Part shown: piece by piece, positions 23,989 to 38,226 of the stretch | Layout of the letters: each line of letters starts with the position of its first letter | How positions within the stretch are numbered: position 1 is the first letter of the stretch | Assembly: GCA_013399695.1 (NCBI GenBank) | Contig: VXAU01004792.1 | Span: 101,848 to 165,847, forward strand | Source: Formicarius rufipectus | Taxonomy: Eukaryota; Chordata; Aves; Passeriformes; Formicariidae | Reading direction: 5' to 3' | Length of the DNA: 64,000 nucleotides | Notes under the pieces: generated by a model | Seen by the model: the letters and a program-made list of their open reading frames with translations, nothing else | Told to the model about the DNA's origin: nothing | The model's database searches: none | Program-made: the position numbers and the translations under genes

Positions 23989-26900
23989 ACTTTTTTTAAA
24001 GAAAGTCTAGCACACCCTCACCTCTTATGGTTCAATTGATTGACAGCTGAGAGCTACCTCATCTGGGGCTAACTAGCCCTGCTCTGTTATTTGTAGGTTG
24101 GATATCCAAGGTTACAGTCTCCCATTCTGATGTAAATTTGCAGTATTTTTTGACTCAAATAAAAGTACCAAGATCTTTGTGTTTACCCAGATCTAATCTA
24201 TAGATTTCACAGAGATTTCCAACATTAGTCCAAAAAACTTGCACCATCATTCTTTATCAGAGACTGATTTCTTGACTCAATTGAATTTACTTTTATTTAT
24301 ATTAGATCTTATTAACAGTGTTGTCATCACTAGTCTTCAGTTTGGCACCTTCATCCTTATGTTTTTCTGTTTTTCTAAATCCTACACCAATGCTTCAGTT
24401 ACAGTTTGTAACTTCTACCGTCTCTGGTTCCATATCCTGAACTAGCAGCTCTCCATTCATTTTCTCTCCCATGTTCCTTGTGTTCATACAATAAAGGCTG
24501 CAGGTGTGTTTTATTAATCGTGCCTAAATTTTCTGAAGACCAAGTTTCCCACACACATTTGTTGTATGCAGACTTGGCTTCTATTTTCATTTTAATAAAA
24601 ATAGGTCTTTGTTCCTGTCCCCAAATGCTAGTAGAACATAAGCTTATATTTTTTTGCTCAGCAAACATATCACAAAATCTAATAACCTTCTGGGAGTATA
24701 GGCAGATGTATGACAATGTTTGCAGTAGGAATAAAATTCTAGTGTTACTCAACTTTTTTATTGAAATAAGACAGGATTATTCATTTTTTGGCTAATTATA
24801 CTTGTATTGAGAAACACTCCAATTTTTATCCCATGTTGTAAAAAACCTCCAAAATTTTTATATTTTAAACTGATTTTTTTTCCTTACAAAGGTGAATACA
24901 AGTACTCTTCTGCACTTACTGCCCTACAGCAGAATCTGGAAGCCTGGAAACATCCACTTACAGTAACAGGCATGGCCAGAAATCTCAGCCATAAACAGGC
25001 TGAATGTGAGACCTTGAACAAGGGCCTTGACTTATATGGAGGCTGCCACCTTCCAAGGCTTTCCAGACTCCCAGTGTTGGAGGTTTTTGACTCCTGCTAC
25101 TTTTCATATCCTACTCAGAATAAGTTGCAGAGTCAAAAATTACAATTTTCATCTTAAGAACTACAGCCTTCTAAAATAAAAATATAAATGTGTGCTTAAA
25201 AAAATAATTCTGAAAGAAAATTCTAAAATAACCCTAGTACAAATGCCATTCAGAAACATCCCTCTTCTACTGGTAGTCTCAAATCTGCTTTATATTTGGA
25301 AGCAGTTCAAATCAATCACTTTGGCCCACAGCTGGGGAAATAAAGACTATTTAAATTGAATTAATTGAAGGTTTTAATTCTGAGAATGCCTAAAAGAATT
25401 TTCCCTTCCTGGAACATCTCTCTCAGAGCCATTAACTTCTATTCACCTGCAGCTGGTGAAAATGCAGGTTACTCAGTTCATCTACCCTAAATATCAGAAT
25501 ACAATTAGACTTTATTTGTTCTAATAATTTCCGAAATTATTATTTCCAATGCTTTATGATATTCGTATTTTATCAGGTCTTATTTTAATACATAAATAAC
25601 ATATTTTAACATTTGTGGGTTTAGTGACTTTGTACAAACGTAGCAAAGAATGAAAAATTAGGTTCTACTAATTAGGTTCTACTTTTCTAACAAGAATCAT
25701 TTTATAAGTAGGACTTCCCAGTGGAGTTGGAAGAGCAACCTGTAAATACCTACCTGTGAAATAGCACACATTTGTTCAGCTTCTAAATAAGTAATAACCA
25801 AATGAAAAAATTTATATTGTATATAATTCTCATAATGTTACTTTCAGAATTTATTATATGATTTTGTAAAATGCATAAACCAATATATTTTACAACATAA
25901 ACCAGTATGACTTAATTGTATTTTTTTTACATTACATTTTTAAAAGTAACAATTTGGAACTGTGATATTTCTTATAATCCTGTTAATATGCAGTTCTTGT
26001 AGACACATACAGAAAATATTTAAAACGTATCAGAGAGCAGACCAGATGCACTACATACATATACCAACATCACTACATACTAAGTTTCAATTTTTCAAAA
26101 CCTCATGGGTGACCTAGTATCAGTGGACCTTGCCTCTTATCAGTCAGCAAATAAGAGCAGCCTTCCAAGGAAAAACACTGCATTTCCCCTTGCATCTTCT
26201 CAAGTTTGAGTAGATGGTCTTTGAGATCTTCTAGACTGGGCAGAGAAGTTCTGCTACTGCACTGACCACTCCAGACCTGTAGATTGCATATTTGGCAAGA
26301 CAGAATAGAAAGGACGGGCTGAAATTGCTCACCTTGATGGCTCCTCGTGAAAGAAAGGCTCTTCAGTAGGTTGACCACTGAAGCTGATTACTTACAATGA
26401 TCTGTAGCTCAGAAAGCAAGCTGAGGAGGCATCATTGGTATCCTTCTCCCCATTTCCTGAGGGAGCTGGGGTGTGCTGAATTCTTCCTAGAGGGACAGCT
26501 TATGCTGCAAGTACAGCTCCTCAACCACAGACCTCATCAAGCTGCTGAGGAGTTGTAGTTCATAAATTACAAGAACTTTTCCAGAAATAAATATGTATTC
26601 CTGTAACAGCGTTTAAAATTTATTTGTTAAAACCTACTCTGAAAAAGACTAAGTGATACCCTTCCTATTTGTTGTTGGTCCTGCTTCTGCTCTTTAGGGA
26701 CTCTTGATTTAACTTTATATTGCTCATCTACCAAGGTGAGCGAACAGAGCAATGTGTGTGTTTGTCATTTAAACATCTCAGAATATGGACTGCGAGCTCC
26801 AGCTTTGTCAAAAGTTTGGAGAAATGAGTGATTATTTTGCTGACAGCCACACTGGGTCACAGGCCAAGAATGATGAACCCAGTGGTGCATCTGATATTGA

Positions 26901-29900
26901 CTTGGGCTGTTGTATTTGCCTTCACAGCCAAAATTGGTTGGGACAATATGTTAAGTAGGAAGTAAGAAGTATTAATCTGTTCCTTGACAGGCATTCTGAT
27001 GTGTTTAGGTAGATTCAGATTCAAGGTTTTGGCACAAATGACTAAAAAAGTGAGCACAGGAAAGTTCAGTTTAATGATTGAGTTCTCTTGGGTAATCATC
27101 CAGCAGTTACAAGATATGCCAGGTTTGGCAATAGGACGTAATTCTGCAAACAAGATACTTTAATATAAACTTTGTTATATCGGCTTTTCCTGTTTACTAA
27201 GGTTCTGGCCTTAAGATAGCTCAAATAATTGTACTTGAGACAATTGCTTATGATGAGCCAACTCTGTTGAAATAAAGAGCTTTTGAATTTTCCTCTTGCT
27301 TTCCCTAGGGATTTCTGTTGTAAAAATGGGTTATGATATGACTCTAAGTGAACTTGATATAGCAGCTTTAAAGACAAATTTTTTGTCTGTTTTTTTGTGT
27401 TGGGTTTTTTTTTTTTTTACAGTCAGATAAATAATTTGAGAAGGAGTTGTGGCAGGGGCAGTTATATTACAAATATTCACAGTACATTCAGGATAACCAA
27501 TTGCGTTATTTTACAATATACATTTTGATCAATGATAAAAGCTGTGGTTTTTATAGGGATGTAAACTAAGAACTTCCCTAATTCTTTGTTTTAACAAGTT
27601 TATTGCTCAAAATACATTGAAATGTCCCATGTTAACATCTCAGTTAAATTAGTTTTATCACTTTCTTGTTTAGATAAAAGGGAGGAGACGAATCTTCCTA
27701 TTAATAAATTGTAGTTTTAGTGGAGTTACCAATCCTTTGCTATATAAACTAACATACTAAAATGCTTACCATTATTAACCTGTTTCAGTATCTGACCCCA
27801 GCTCCTTTGTGATAACAGGAGTGGAAAATTTCTACTTTGTCACACCCTGCCTGAGACTGTAGATGTTAGAATTTTCTGGGCTACTGTAACAGTGACTGAA
27901 ATGAAGTCGAGTTTCATGGATGTCCAAGAAAGATAAAAAGCTTGATAAAGAAAAACATTTTCCCTCCTTGCCATAGTAATGGGCTCTTAAAATGTGTGAC
28001 AGTTCCAGTGAGAATTGCTTGTACTGATCCTAGAGAAAGTACTTTGTGATGTTCTAGATGCTGCACTCTTCCTTGACTCATGACATTCACAAGCTTAGTC
28101 TAACACCATGACTGAAACAATGCATTTTTCCATGTTGAATCTTATATATATGGACCAACTCCAAGCCCATCAATAAGTCTTTGTCTACATCACAGATCAA
28201 TTTACTGCAGGAAACAAAATTTTAATTTCACGATTTAACATTGTCCTGTGTTTGGCATTGTAGTTATGCTATGTATGTTATTTCTTATCTGGAGCTCACT
28301 GAAAATTGGTCATTAAAATTGATAGTTTCTCTGCAAGACCCCATTCCTGTAATGTTTTTCTGTTGCTATGGTTATGTTTATTCCTGGAGTAGACACAAAA
28401 ATCCACTGACAGAATACTGAGTGTGACTCTGGGGCCTTAAGATCCCCTGTGTCTGTGAGGGGAAAAAAACTGAGACATTTTTTTATTAATAACTGTTCAA
28501 AGCTTCAATTACGTAAAATAGCCTAACAAAGGCATACTTTTCAAGAACAAAAGATTGTAGTTCTGGACTATTACCAATTTTTATAGGGGAGAGAGACTAA
28601 TGAAGAATATGTTTCCAAAACACTGGCACTAGGAAACCCTGAAATACTTGTATATGTAACGCACTCCCTTTCCTTCTGCTTTCCACTTGATGTTTTGCTG
28701 ACCAAGCCAGTTTTAAGTTTCCAAGACTTTTCAGAAAGAATTACAAGGAGTGCAACTTCATTAGTTGCAGCCTTATCAGAAAGTAAGTGATTAGAGTTCC
28801 AAATCAGTTTTCAAAGGGTAATAATGTACAGATTCTTCCATTATATCTGTTCTAGTTAGACTTGACATGCTGGAGGAGCAAGGTATATCAGGCCATGCTG
28901 AGAAGTTATATAATAACCCCTACTATAGCTTATGAGTTGAAAGACTGGAGTTGGTCATCTCTGATCTCTGCTCTGGTAATACTGCAGAGCACATTGTATG
29001 AATGTATTAAAAATAGTATGAGAAGACACTATAAAAATTGAATTAATAATTAATTTGATAACCTGGCAAAGACGATCAGGTACCAATTGGTCTGCTGGGG
29101 GCTCTTTGTAGGAACTCTTCTCTTGACAGAGAAAATAGTTCTGGTGGAAGTGGGGAGATCTTGGCTAACCACCCCAGGTAGTTCCTCCTAGAGGAACTCC
29201 TAAACGGCATTGCCAAATTGTTCTTGTAATCTGGTGCTGGAATCTCCAGCAAATATATTCTTTTTAGTGTCTGCACTCTGAGAATGAGTTTGTCAATATA
29301 TAAGTTAAAATTCTGTAATGCTGTTTAACTTGGTTTCTTGTTTTGGTTACCAGAAGTTGAGTTTTCCTTCTCCATCCCAATTTACGCAACTCTTATGTTA
29401 CTATACACCAGCCTACTCATTGCTTTCTCATTGCAGCTAAAACTGTTATTTAGTGGCACCAAGTGAAAGCTCAGAAGTTGTTTGAATATTGCCCCATTAC
29501 CTAAATGATTAGTTTGAGATAATTCGTAGTGAATTTGGCAGGGAGTTTTGTTGTTGTTGGGTTTTTTGTTTGTTTGTTAGTTTGGTATTTCATGAAGGGG
29601 GGAAACTGCAGTGAAATTTAGGTACTTCAGGCAGTGGACCCATGTGCAACTGTGCAGGAACCTTTGGGCTTCCTGGTGCAGTCTCAGTCCCAGAATCCTC
29701 AATCATCTCCTCCCAGACTCATCTTCTGGACACCACCGTGCATGGCACTTGCCCAAGGGATAAGCTTTCACAGGCTTGAGAACAAATAATTCTCCACCCA
29801 GGAGGGCATCTGGAGTCCAGGTGGGAATGAAATAGGAAGCTGAAAGACAAATTTTCTTCTAGTTTCCTTTGGTTCATCTCTATGAAGTAGGATGTGCCAA

Positions 29901-31349
29901 GGTGAGCGTGACAACGTGTCTGAGGCCATCCCCATAACCAGGGCTACTCTGAATAGCCTCACAGTTCAAAACTGAATCTGACTCTTATTCAGGGGTTCTG
30001 CAGCTGTTGAGGATTGTTACTTGCATAGATGCTTGACAGTGTACTTACAGTACACCAGATATATCTTGATTTTTCTTGTAGTCTTATAGATCTCAAATAT
30101 ACTTTCCAGTTACTCACCTGCACATATTTTTGTGTGTTCCATATTGCCTTCTCTTTAAATTTCATGTGTAGATATTTTCAATTAAGAGTTCAAAATCAAA
30201 CAAAAGGTGCACATTCCAGAGACTCCAGCTGAGCTCTAAAAGAGATAATGGTACTTTATACAAATAAATAGAGAACTGGAGTTCGCCGTGGGAGTTTTCT
30301 GTAGAGAGTACCACAAAGGCAGAACAGAGATTTTTGTATAAAAAGTAGGCTGTTGGAAAGCATGATCTTGTATTTTAAATGTAACCATAGGTGGTGTTTA
30401 ATCACACTTGTGATTGTGTAAATATGGAACAATTCACTTACAACTGATATAGTAGATCTGGTCTAATTTCATGAAAGGCAGATTATTATCGGATAGAATT
30501 AACTGCATGTGCTTGTTTAAACGTGGTTATCTCAAGAAGCATGTTTTTTCTCAGAATGTAATGTTTCTTAACATTCTCACCTGTTTCCTGGTGTGTTACA
30601 ATGTTTAAAAATTAATTACTTTGCTGGTAAAATTAATATTTTTTTCTTTTCAGTCTAAATACACTATATTTCCCCAGATTTGAAAAGAAACCAAACCAAG
30701 CCAAACCCAAACCATTGCAGTGGAATTATACTAGTATAAGAATGTATCATATGCCACAGTTTCATGTTTGAGACGAACTCAAGTCACATCATTTGATCCA
30801 GATGTGGATCTAAAACATCCTCAATCCAGACTCAGGAAACACTAAAATTTAAGACTGTTTCCACAGTGTTTACTTGGCCAAGTTGTACACGTGTTATTTT
30901 CTATTCCTGGTTTCCTTATTAAATGGAAACCTTAATGTATCATTTTGTTATTTATGGTCTACCATAAAAACTACAGGATATACAATGTGAAGAGTTAAAA
31001 CTGAGGAAGTTGAAGCTTAGCATTTGGCTTTCCTGACTTTGTGTGAATGTTACGTTATTTTAGCTCACATGTATTTTCTTATGAAAATTTACTCACTTCA
31101 TGGAAATTCTAAGAGCTGAAAGGCCACTTTTGGCTCTCTCAAAGCTGTACGTCTGTTACCTCCTTGCTCTTTAGAAATGATTTCATGTCTGTTTGTGGCA
31201 CGTCCCAGACATGAATTTGGACCAAATGGTTAAGTAAACAGTGATTATTCTAATTGACTAGTATGAAACTTTTTATGGGGACAAGGGGAAAGCAATTATT
31301 CAGTTTAAGGCATTGCTTGTTTTAAATCCCTGTTTTGATGTTGTAATCG
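23989..31349. other. AT-rich non-coding sequence, no gene seen
   Basis: Reading frames of 90-117 codons occur on both strands (for example around 24399-24795, 24807-25157, minus 26103-26378, minus 26857-27377), but none shows a known domain, and overlapping openness on both strands argues for chance. A perfect 14-bp tandem duplication is at 25656-25683, a 14-base T-run near 27404-27418 and a T/G-rich patch at 29545-29585. Confidence 0.55.
25656..25683. repeat. Perfect 14-bp tandem duplication
   Basis: aattaggttctact occurs twice head-to-tail at 25656-25669 and 25670-25683 with no mismatch. This is a small recent duplication or replication-slippage event. Confidence 0.9.
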
Positions 31350-31625
31350 ATGGGAAAGGACTTTTCTGTGCAAACCTGCTCTGCCTTATGTCCTGCTCTG
31401 TCACCAGACTTGGGTGGGAAGTTCTGGGGCACGGGACGTGGTGAAGGAGGTCTGTGTGCTCCCTCTGCCAGCATCCAGCTCCAGCTCCTCCTGCTCCAGT
31501 GGGGGGAAACGTGGGACTGGACACCCATCCTGCTTCCTGCCTGCCCACACCTCTCCTCTGGCACTGGCCCTGGCCCTCACCTCAGTCCTACTGGAGTCAT
31601 CTGTGAAGAAGACAGAAAAAGAGAG
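31350..31625. other. GC-richer block of unknown origin
   Basis: This block is clearly richer in G and C than the sequence before it. Several frames on both strands are open across it, which follows from the scarcity of A/T-rich stop codons rather than from coding selection. No known domain is seen in any frame. It abuts the polypurine tract and may be an old insertion that carried or seeded that tract. Confidence 0.4.
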
Positions 31626-31993
31626 TGAAAGATGAAGATAGGAGGAAGAAAAGTAGGAGCAAACAAAGGAAAGAAGGTGTAAATGAGGGAAAGGAGAAAA
31701 CAGGAAAAGAAGAGGAAGAGGAAGGGGAGGAGAGGAAGGAGAGACAGAAGAAGGCATAGAGAAAAAGGAAGGAAGAGAACGAAGGGATGGAGTGAGAGGA
31801 AGGGATGGCGTGAGAGGAAGGGGAGAGAGGAAGGGGAGAGAGGAAGGAAGGCAGGAAGGCAGGGAGGCAGGAAGGCAGGGAGGCAGGGAGGGAGGGAGGA
31901 AGGCAGGCAGGAAGGCAGGCAGGAAGGCAGGAAGGCANAAGGAAGGAAGGAAGGAAGGAAGGAAGGAAGGAAGGAAGGAAGGAAGGAAGGAAG
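31626..31993 (+). repeat. Long polypurine tract ending in a (GGAA)n microsatellite
   Basis: About 370 bases are almost wholly A and G on the plus strand. The distal part (about 31836-31937) alternates GGAA, GGCA and GGGA units, and 31941-31993 is a pure run of about 13 GGAA units. One unresolved base is at 31938. The apparent 85-126-residue Lys/Arg/Glu/Gly frames across it are low-complexity artefacts. Confidence 0.95.
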
Positions 31994-34900
31994 GGAGATT
32001 GCTTATTCTGACAGGAGTTTATGGTTGGATCAATTTAGCTGTGACATAAAGCTGCATCTTTAGGTAAGAATAGGATAGTTTATATTTAACTGCATATTAA
32101 ACTTATAAAAAGGGTGAAAACTTACTTTTCAGGTGGAAACTAACAATGTGTAGGGAAAGGCTAATTTCCAGTTACTAAAAGAATCACCAGCAGTAATTCA
32201 AATGTAGATATGAGGTATATATGGAGAGTGTTAGAAAAGAACGATATCTTCAATGTCCTTGACAGCAAGTGACTGTGTGACCAAACTGCAAATGAAATGT
32301 CTGCTTTAGATATTATGTAGTTCCTGCTAAAACTCAAAAATATATAATTTATCAGAGAACATCTCCCATTTTGCTATTCTGCATTCCTCTCTCCAAGCAC
32401 TAATATCAAATGGGTGGAAATAGAAAACCCTAAAGTATAGAAACTGCAAGAAAAATGTCCCTACATAAAATATTCATGTTGTTAGATTAGGTTAGTCTTT
32501 GGTATGGTTGCTGTTTATACTTGGTTCTCTTGATAGAGTCAGATTGACTCTATCAATCAGATTGACAGGGTGCAGTTCTCACATGCAGAGTTCAGTAAAT
32601 TAGTATGATCTGTTCTCTTCTGCCCCCTCCATGGCTGTATTACTGTTTCTTTTCTCATCACTCTCCTTGTTTTCTCTCCTTTTCTTGGTGAAAACCAAAA
32701 GAGATTGATCTTTCCTATCTGTGTCTATAGTCAATTGTCTTTTCTGGCTCACCTTACTGCTGTCCCTTAGCACCTCTCATTTGCCTCTAGCTGCCATTTC
32801 TCTCTCTGGCATAGTTGCTAAACTGATATTAAAATTAGCAAGGTGTTCCCAAAGCAGAGAGTGGATCACAGCAAAGAGAAAATGAAGGTTGGCAGAAACT
32901 AAATCAAGCACTGTGGAAAACAGGCATAAATTATAGCACCATAACTATGCTACTCATGTTATATAGTGATTTATGTTGTTTTTCTGGTTTTATGTTCTAT
33001 CCAGTGTAATGCAAAACATATTGGTGGTAATTACCTATTTTGCTGTTATTTCAAGGGCATCTAAGATTTGTGTTTGTCAAACTTACATAACTTACAGGTT
33101 TACCTGGAAATCAACATTGTGATCCTATACATGAATCATGTACCTGATTAGGGGGCCAAAAATTAAGCTCAGTCTAGTGTAAACAGGAAAAAAAAAATGT
33201 TAGGAAGAATCAACCAGAGGTGATGTAAAAAATATGAATGGATTTGCCCATTGGTTGTGACCTCTTACAGAAATAAAGACAATTTTGTTTATTTTGGATA
33301 GGATCAGCTTAAACTGAAATAAAACCACTGTTTTCCAAATGTGACAGTCTAAAGGAAACAAAATTTTAATTCAGCTTTGCGTTAAATTAAAAAATCAATT
33401 AATTTGCTCTATATTTCTTAAGAATTCTTGTTTGGATGAGACCTTTGTTGTGCGTATATTACTAATCCAAGCCATTTTCAAATTGGCATGACTTTTGAAT
33501 TACTAGCTAAATTCAAACTAGAGTTACTCTGAAATCACTGCAATATGATGTCACGATTCTTTGTGCCAGCTTGTGAAACTGTGTGGGAAAATGAGGAAAG
33601 GAGTAAAAACTTTGCATCATAAAAGTCTTCTGTCCATTGTCTTTTGCTTAGGCTGACTCGTAGCAAGTTGACAATATTTTTTATTATTATCCAACAGTTA
33701 TCACACAGTTAACAGTGTCCATCTTCCCAAACAAACTATAGGCCTAGGTTACCAAAGCTGCCAACAGTGTTCTGTTCCTGTTTTGGAGATGCTGTCCTTC
33801 CCTAGGTTTATACAGTAGTCATGACAAGCAAAGAGATGTATCTTAAACAGAATAGACTCTAATATCTCAAATATGCTATATTTGGAGGGCTAAGTCCATC
33901 TCTGATCTAAAATACTTGTGTGAATATGTATTAGGATTAGATTAAACCCAGAGACCAATAATTAACCTTAAATCTGTATAAATGTATGCATATATAAACA
34001 CAAAATAGAAATTAAAATTAGATGAGATTTGTTTGCTAAATATGTGTTGAGTGCTTTTGCTGAAGATATACAAATGAGAATTAAATTTGACTTTGTATTA
34101 AAAATACTTCTGGCACTACATCACTGATGGCAAAGTTAAAACTAACAGGGAACCAGCAGAGGCACTCTATCTTTGCTCCCTAGCATTTGGTCAACCAGGT
34201 CTCAATGCTTTCCTAGTCTTAATTATTTCCTACACTCAGTTTGTAACACATTAAGAAGTTACCTCTTCCATGTAGTCTAAACAATGAGCAATTGTGTACC
34301 TTATGCTCTAACCCAAATAAATCAATTTCATAGAGATTGCATTCAAAGAAAACTTGTGCTCGTTGCCTCAGCATTTCCTCTTTACTCTCAAATCTATATA
34401 AATCCAAACCCTATGAATGGCTTTGCTTAAGAATGTCTTACTGCAGTGGAGTTGGTTTGTTTGTTTGTGTTTCTGTTTTGGTTCGGTTTTCTTGTGTTCC
34501 AAATCAGTTTGGATTAAACTAAAGGAAAAAAGGATACACATGGCTATTTTTACAGTAACACAATAACATTACATCCTCAACAAGTTTAATGAAGATCTAA
34601 ATTTCTTAACACTGGATTTTTTATTTTTTTTTTGCCAGCACAACACACAGAAATTATATGATCGAAGACCTTGTATATACATTTAATAATGAATATACAG
34701 TTTTAAAGCAATAGTTTAGGTATTGTCTTTGAAGTGTTTTGTGCTCCACTGAAGAATCTGCTTATAGTAATTGGACACTTCTCCAAGTGAAAGCTGTTTT
34801 TCTGTAATAAGATGCATTCTGCAGGAAGTTACAGCTACATCTGTTTATCCCAGCTATATGCATTACTCTGGAAACACATAGAGCTTTATAGAAAGACAAG

Positions 34901-37900
34901 CATAAAACAAGATTCTGGGAGAATTGGTTCCATAAATGAAGTGATGAAACATAAATCTAAACAGAAGGGTACTGAAATAATCTTAAAAGCAAATTCAATT
35001 CCTCTCTTTAATGCTTGGGTTGGGTGACAAGGAATTGATTTTTCTCAAGAACTAGTAGTTTGACTGTTGACCTACTCCACTTAATTCCATTTCATATTCT
35101 AAAAGGTAATGATAAATGTAATTGGAACATAATTAGAAATTCAAGATTGGTCTGATGGGATAGCTGACCTGCTGCTTAATTTAATCTGTTATATTCAAAT
35201 GTTTAAAATCTGTCTTTTACTCTTTAACATGTGCAAGAGCTGATGAAGCATCTGTAAAAATTATCTTCTGCTTAGAGATGGAAAAGGTAGTTTCATAAAT
35301 GTTTGAAGGACTTCTGATGGAATATAAGTTTCCACTTTCTGTTGTAAGGTTTAAGAAACAGAGGCATAAGTAGAAATGCATGAACTACTTTGTTTTATGC
35401 TGAATTAACTGCAAACAACATTCACATTTTCTCCTGTTTCAAGCCTTAGCATTCATGAAAGGTTTCTAATTTATGCAAGTTGAATGTGTTTGGCTTAGGC
35501 ATATATAAGGGAGAAGAAGGGGCCAAAATGACATCCTGTGTAGGATGGTGCAAATGTGGGAGGAATCAAGCTGCACCAGCCTCTCTTCCACAGCCAGTTG
35601 ATGACCCATCATGCTAATATTTTGCCTTTAAGTAGACTGCAGCTGTGATTCAAAAACACGAAGTAAGCCTTGGCAGATCCTGGACACATGTTATGCCATG
35701 AATCCTGTGAAATACAGATCTTTATGTCCCAAACCCCCTCATGTCTGAGTGATGAATACTCTTCTCAGCTGGCCTTCTTAGTACTCTGCCTACTATTTTT
35801 CAGACGCTACTATTTTGCACCAAATCAACAAAACATGAATTTAGCCTTCACTCTACAGCAATTTTATTACAGAAGATTTAATGAAATCTAAATAATGAAA
35901 TAATTTAAATAATGAAAAATTATAAATAATCTAAATACCACTGATAAGTCTTCTCATATACATATTTTCTTCCATGGTTTAATACCGCAGATATGGCTCT
36001 CTTATATAATTCTTACTTCCAACTAGACAACAACAATTTATGCCAGCTTACACAGAAGAAACTATGTTATAAACAAGTGGACAAGTGTTATAAAAGCTAG
36101 TTGTATGACCACAAGACAAAACATCTTTTTTAGGCTGAGTGATGTAAAAAATTTTAGTTTTGTAGGACCATATTTTTTGTCTGCAGAAAGACTTAAGTAA
36201 GAATTGTACTTCTGGAAACCATTTTAACCAATAGTTTAACTGAATGTTATTTGGGCAATCAACAAACCATGTAATTTTGCATAATAATAGTTGGCTGCTT
36301 CCTGAAATGTAGGTATTCATGGTGTGTTCATGAATTTTTGAAAAATGGATCTCTGCAGTGGTCAATGAAGTTATGTCAAAATAACTGTAGCATATGGTAA
36401 AGTTTCAGCATTTCTAGATTAATTTCCCTTTTATATTTGTTTTATGAGAAGAAACTATAGTTTGAACAGCTGTGCTAAAATCCTGAGAAATAATTTTTGA
36501 AGGAAAATTGACAGCAACCTTGCACTGGATATCAGTTGGGTCTAACAGATGAATTAAATAAAAATAATAGTTAGACTGACAATTGCATTGGATCACACCT
36601 CAGTTTGTCTTTGAAGCAATCCTATATATTGCTTCTTTGATTTCTACAAAATCTTTTAGTTGATGTCCTTACCGAATATGAATTTATGCATGCCTCTAAT
36701 AATATAGAACCAAATAATTATAATTTTTGTCAGAATTCACAAGGAAATTGATCTTCAGACACTATTGCATGAAATTGCTCATGTCTTACCTTTGAAGTTG
36801 CAAGCTTTCTACATGAAACATTCCTACTTTCTTCATTTCCTTTCAGTAGAGTTAGTGCTGGACATTGTCTGCAGTCAGGTTTTTTTTCTTTTTTTTTNTA
36901 TTGCCCTAAAGCTTCTTAACTTTCATTCCTAGAGCAAGAGAGAAGTAATCTTCCCATTATTAGTGTATTGGTATTCAGCCACCCCTGACCTGGTCAACTG
37001 TAGTAGCACCAGATGCTGAAGAAGTTAGCTAGTTGCCAACATGACATCAACAGGACTTTCAGCAGTACCATAAACTTTTACAGTCAGATTTCTTGTGTGA
37101 GGTTCTTAAAATCTTTCTGTTTACCATGTCAGTGGAGGCTTTTCTGTTTGATGAATAGGGTGTAAAAATGCTTTCCACATGAGGGTATGCACTGTTACAA
37201 TAGGCAGTCAAAAGATGCCTTTCTTATGCCATTATTTCAACACTGAAATACTTAGCTAGACTCCACCCATGGTACATGGTATGCATCTTCAGAGTCTCAA
37301 GTCTGTCAGTAATTCATTCTGTGCAGACAATGCACTCTTCTGGTCATGGAGTGGATTTTTAAGCCAAGAACATTTCCTAGTAACAGTATTTGGATAAGCC
37401 CATAAACTAAAGCTGAGTAGCTTCTTGAGAAAGCAAACGTAACTTTGATTCAGCTGCACAAGTGTTTGCTATAATAATGAATGATTACCTAAATAAGCTG
37501 AACTACACAAGCCTGCCTCCTGACTGTGTCTCAGAGGTCAACGCTTAGAGGCCTGGATCTGAGGAGCTTCTTTTTCTAGAGGAGTTGAGGAAGCAAAGTA
37601 AAAAGTAGTAATGCTAACTAGACTCATTTCTGGAAAGTGACAACAAGCAAGCTTTTGGGCTTTGTTCTTTCACATATATGTGATCTAGTAGTAGGTCAAC
37701 TCTTTCATGTCAGTGAAGGTAACAATTTGCATCTTGTGTTGCTACATGTTCAGAAGTTCTGGAAATAAACAAATTAGGAGTTCTGGAAAACTGGTTGCAA
37801 ATTCAAGACCTGGATGTTCATCTAGATAAAAACAAAATTATATGAATATGAAAAGATGTAGAGGATGAAGAAACATGGATCAAATAGTAGACTTGTGGAT

Positions 37901-38226
37901 GAATGATATTTGGTGTGCCCTTTTCCTCCATACTGCAGCAACTCTTACATCCTGCTTTGTTTCCTGTTGCAAGCTGACAAGAAACAGACATTATCTTTTT
38001 TCAGATGGCAGATGGACTCAGGCACTAAATATCTCATGCCTTGACATTCCTCTCACTTTTTGAAATGAGCCTTCTCTTTATTTTCATGTCATACTTCATA
38101 GTGTCCTGCAGAATGTAAGATTTTCTATTGACAGACTAAATGTCTATAGAAAATTATTAGGGTGCAGTTGTGCCCAACTAAGAATAGTAACTGTTAACTA
38201 GGAGCTCAGTTCTATACAGCTAACAG
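31994..38226. other. AT-rich non-coding sequence with one perfect hairpin
   Basis: No gene or mobile element was recognised. A perfect 12-bp inverted repeat is at 32530-32556. An AT-rich stretch with repeated 'ctaaataatgaaataat'-like units is at 35888-35936. A T-rich run with one N lies at 36880-36898. Confidence 0.55.
32530..32556. repeat. Perfect 12-bp inverted repeat, 3-base loop, beside a 10-bp direct repeat
   Basis: ttgatagagtca (32530-32541) and tgactctatcaa (32545-32556) are exact reverse complements around 'gat'. In addition tcagattgac occurs at 32539-32548 and again at 32557-32566. The combination of an inverted and a direct copy at one spot is typical of a local template-switch mutation during replication. 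No RNA gene or terminator function is implied. Confidence 0.88.

Noticed and set aside
24399..25157. Frames of 105-117 codons on both strands
   Set aside because: Mutual overlap, no domains, and low-complexity stretches; consistent with chance.
31683..32063. 126-codon Arg/Lys/Glu/Gly-rich frame
   Set aside because: It is the translation of a polypurine microsatellite, which has no stop codons on this strand by composition, and it also contains an N.
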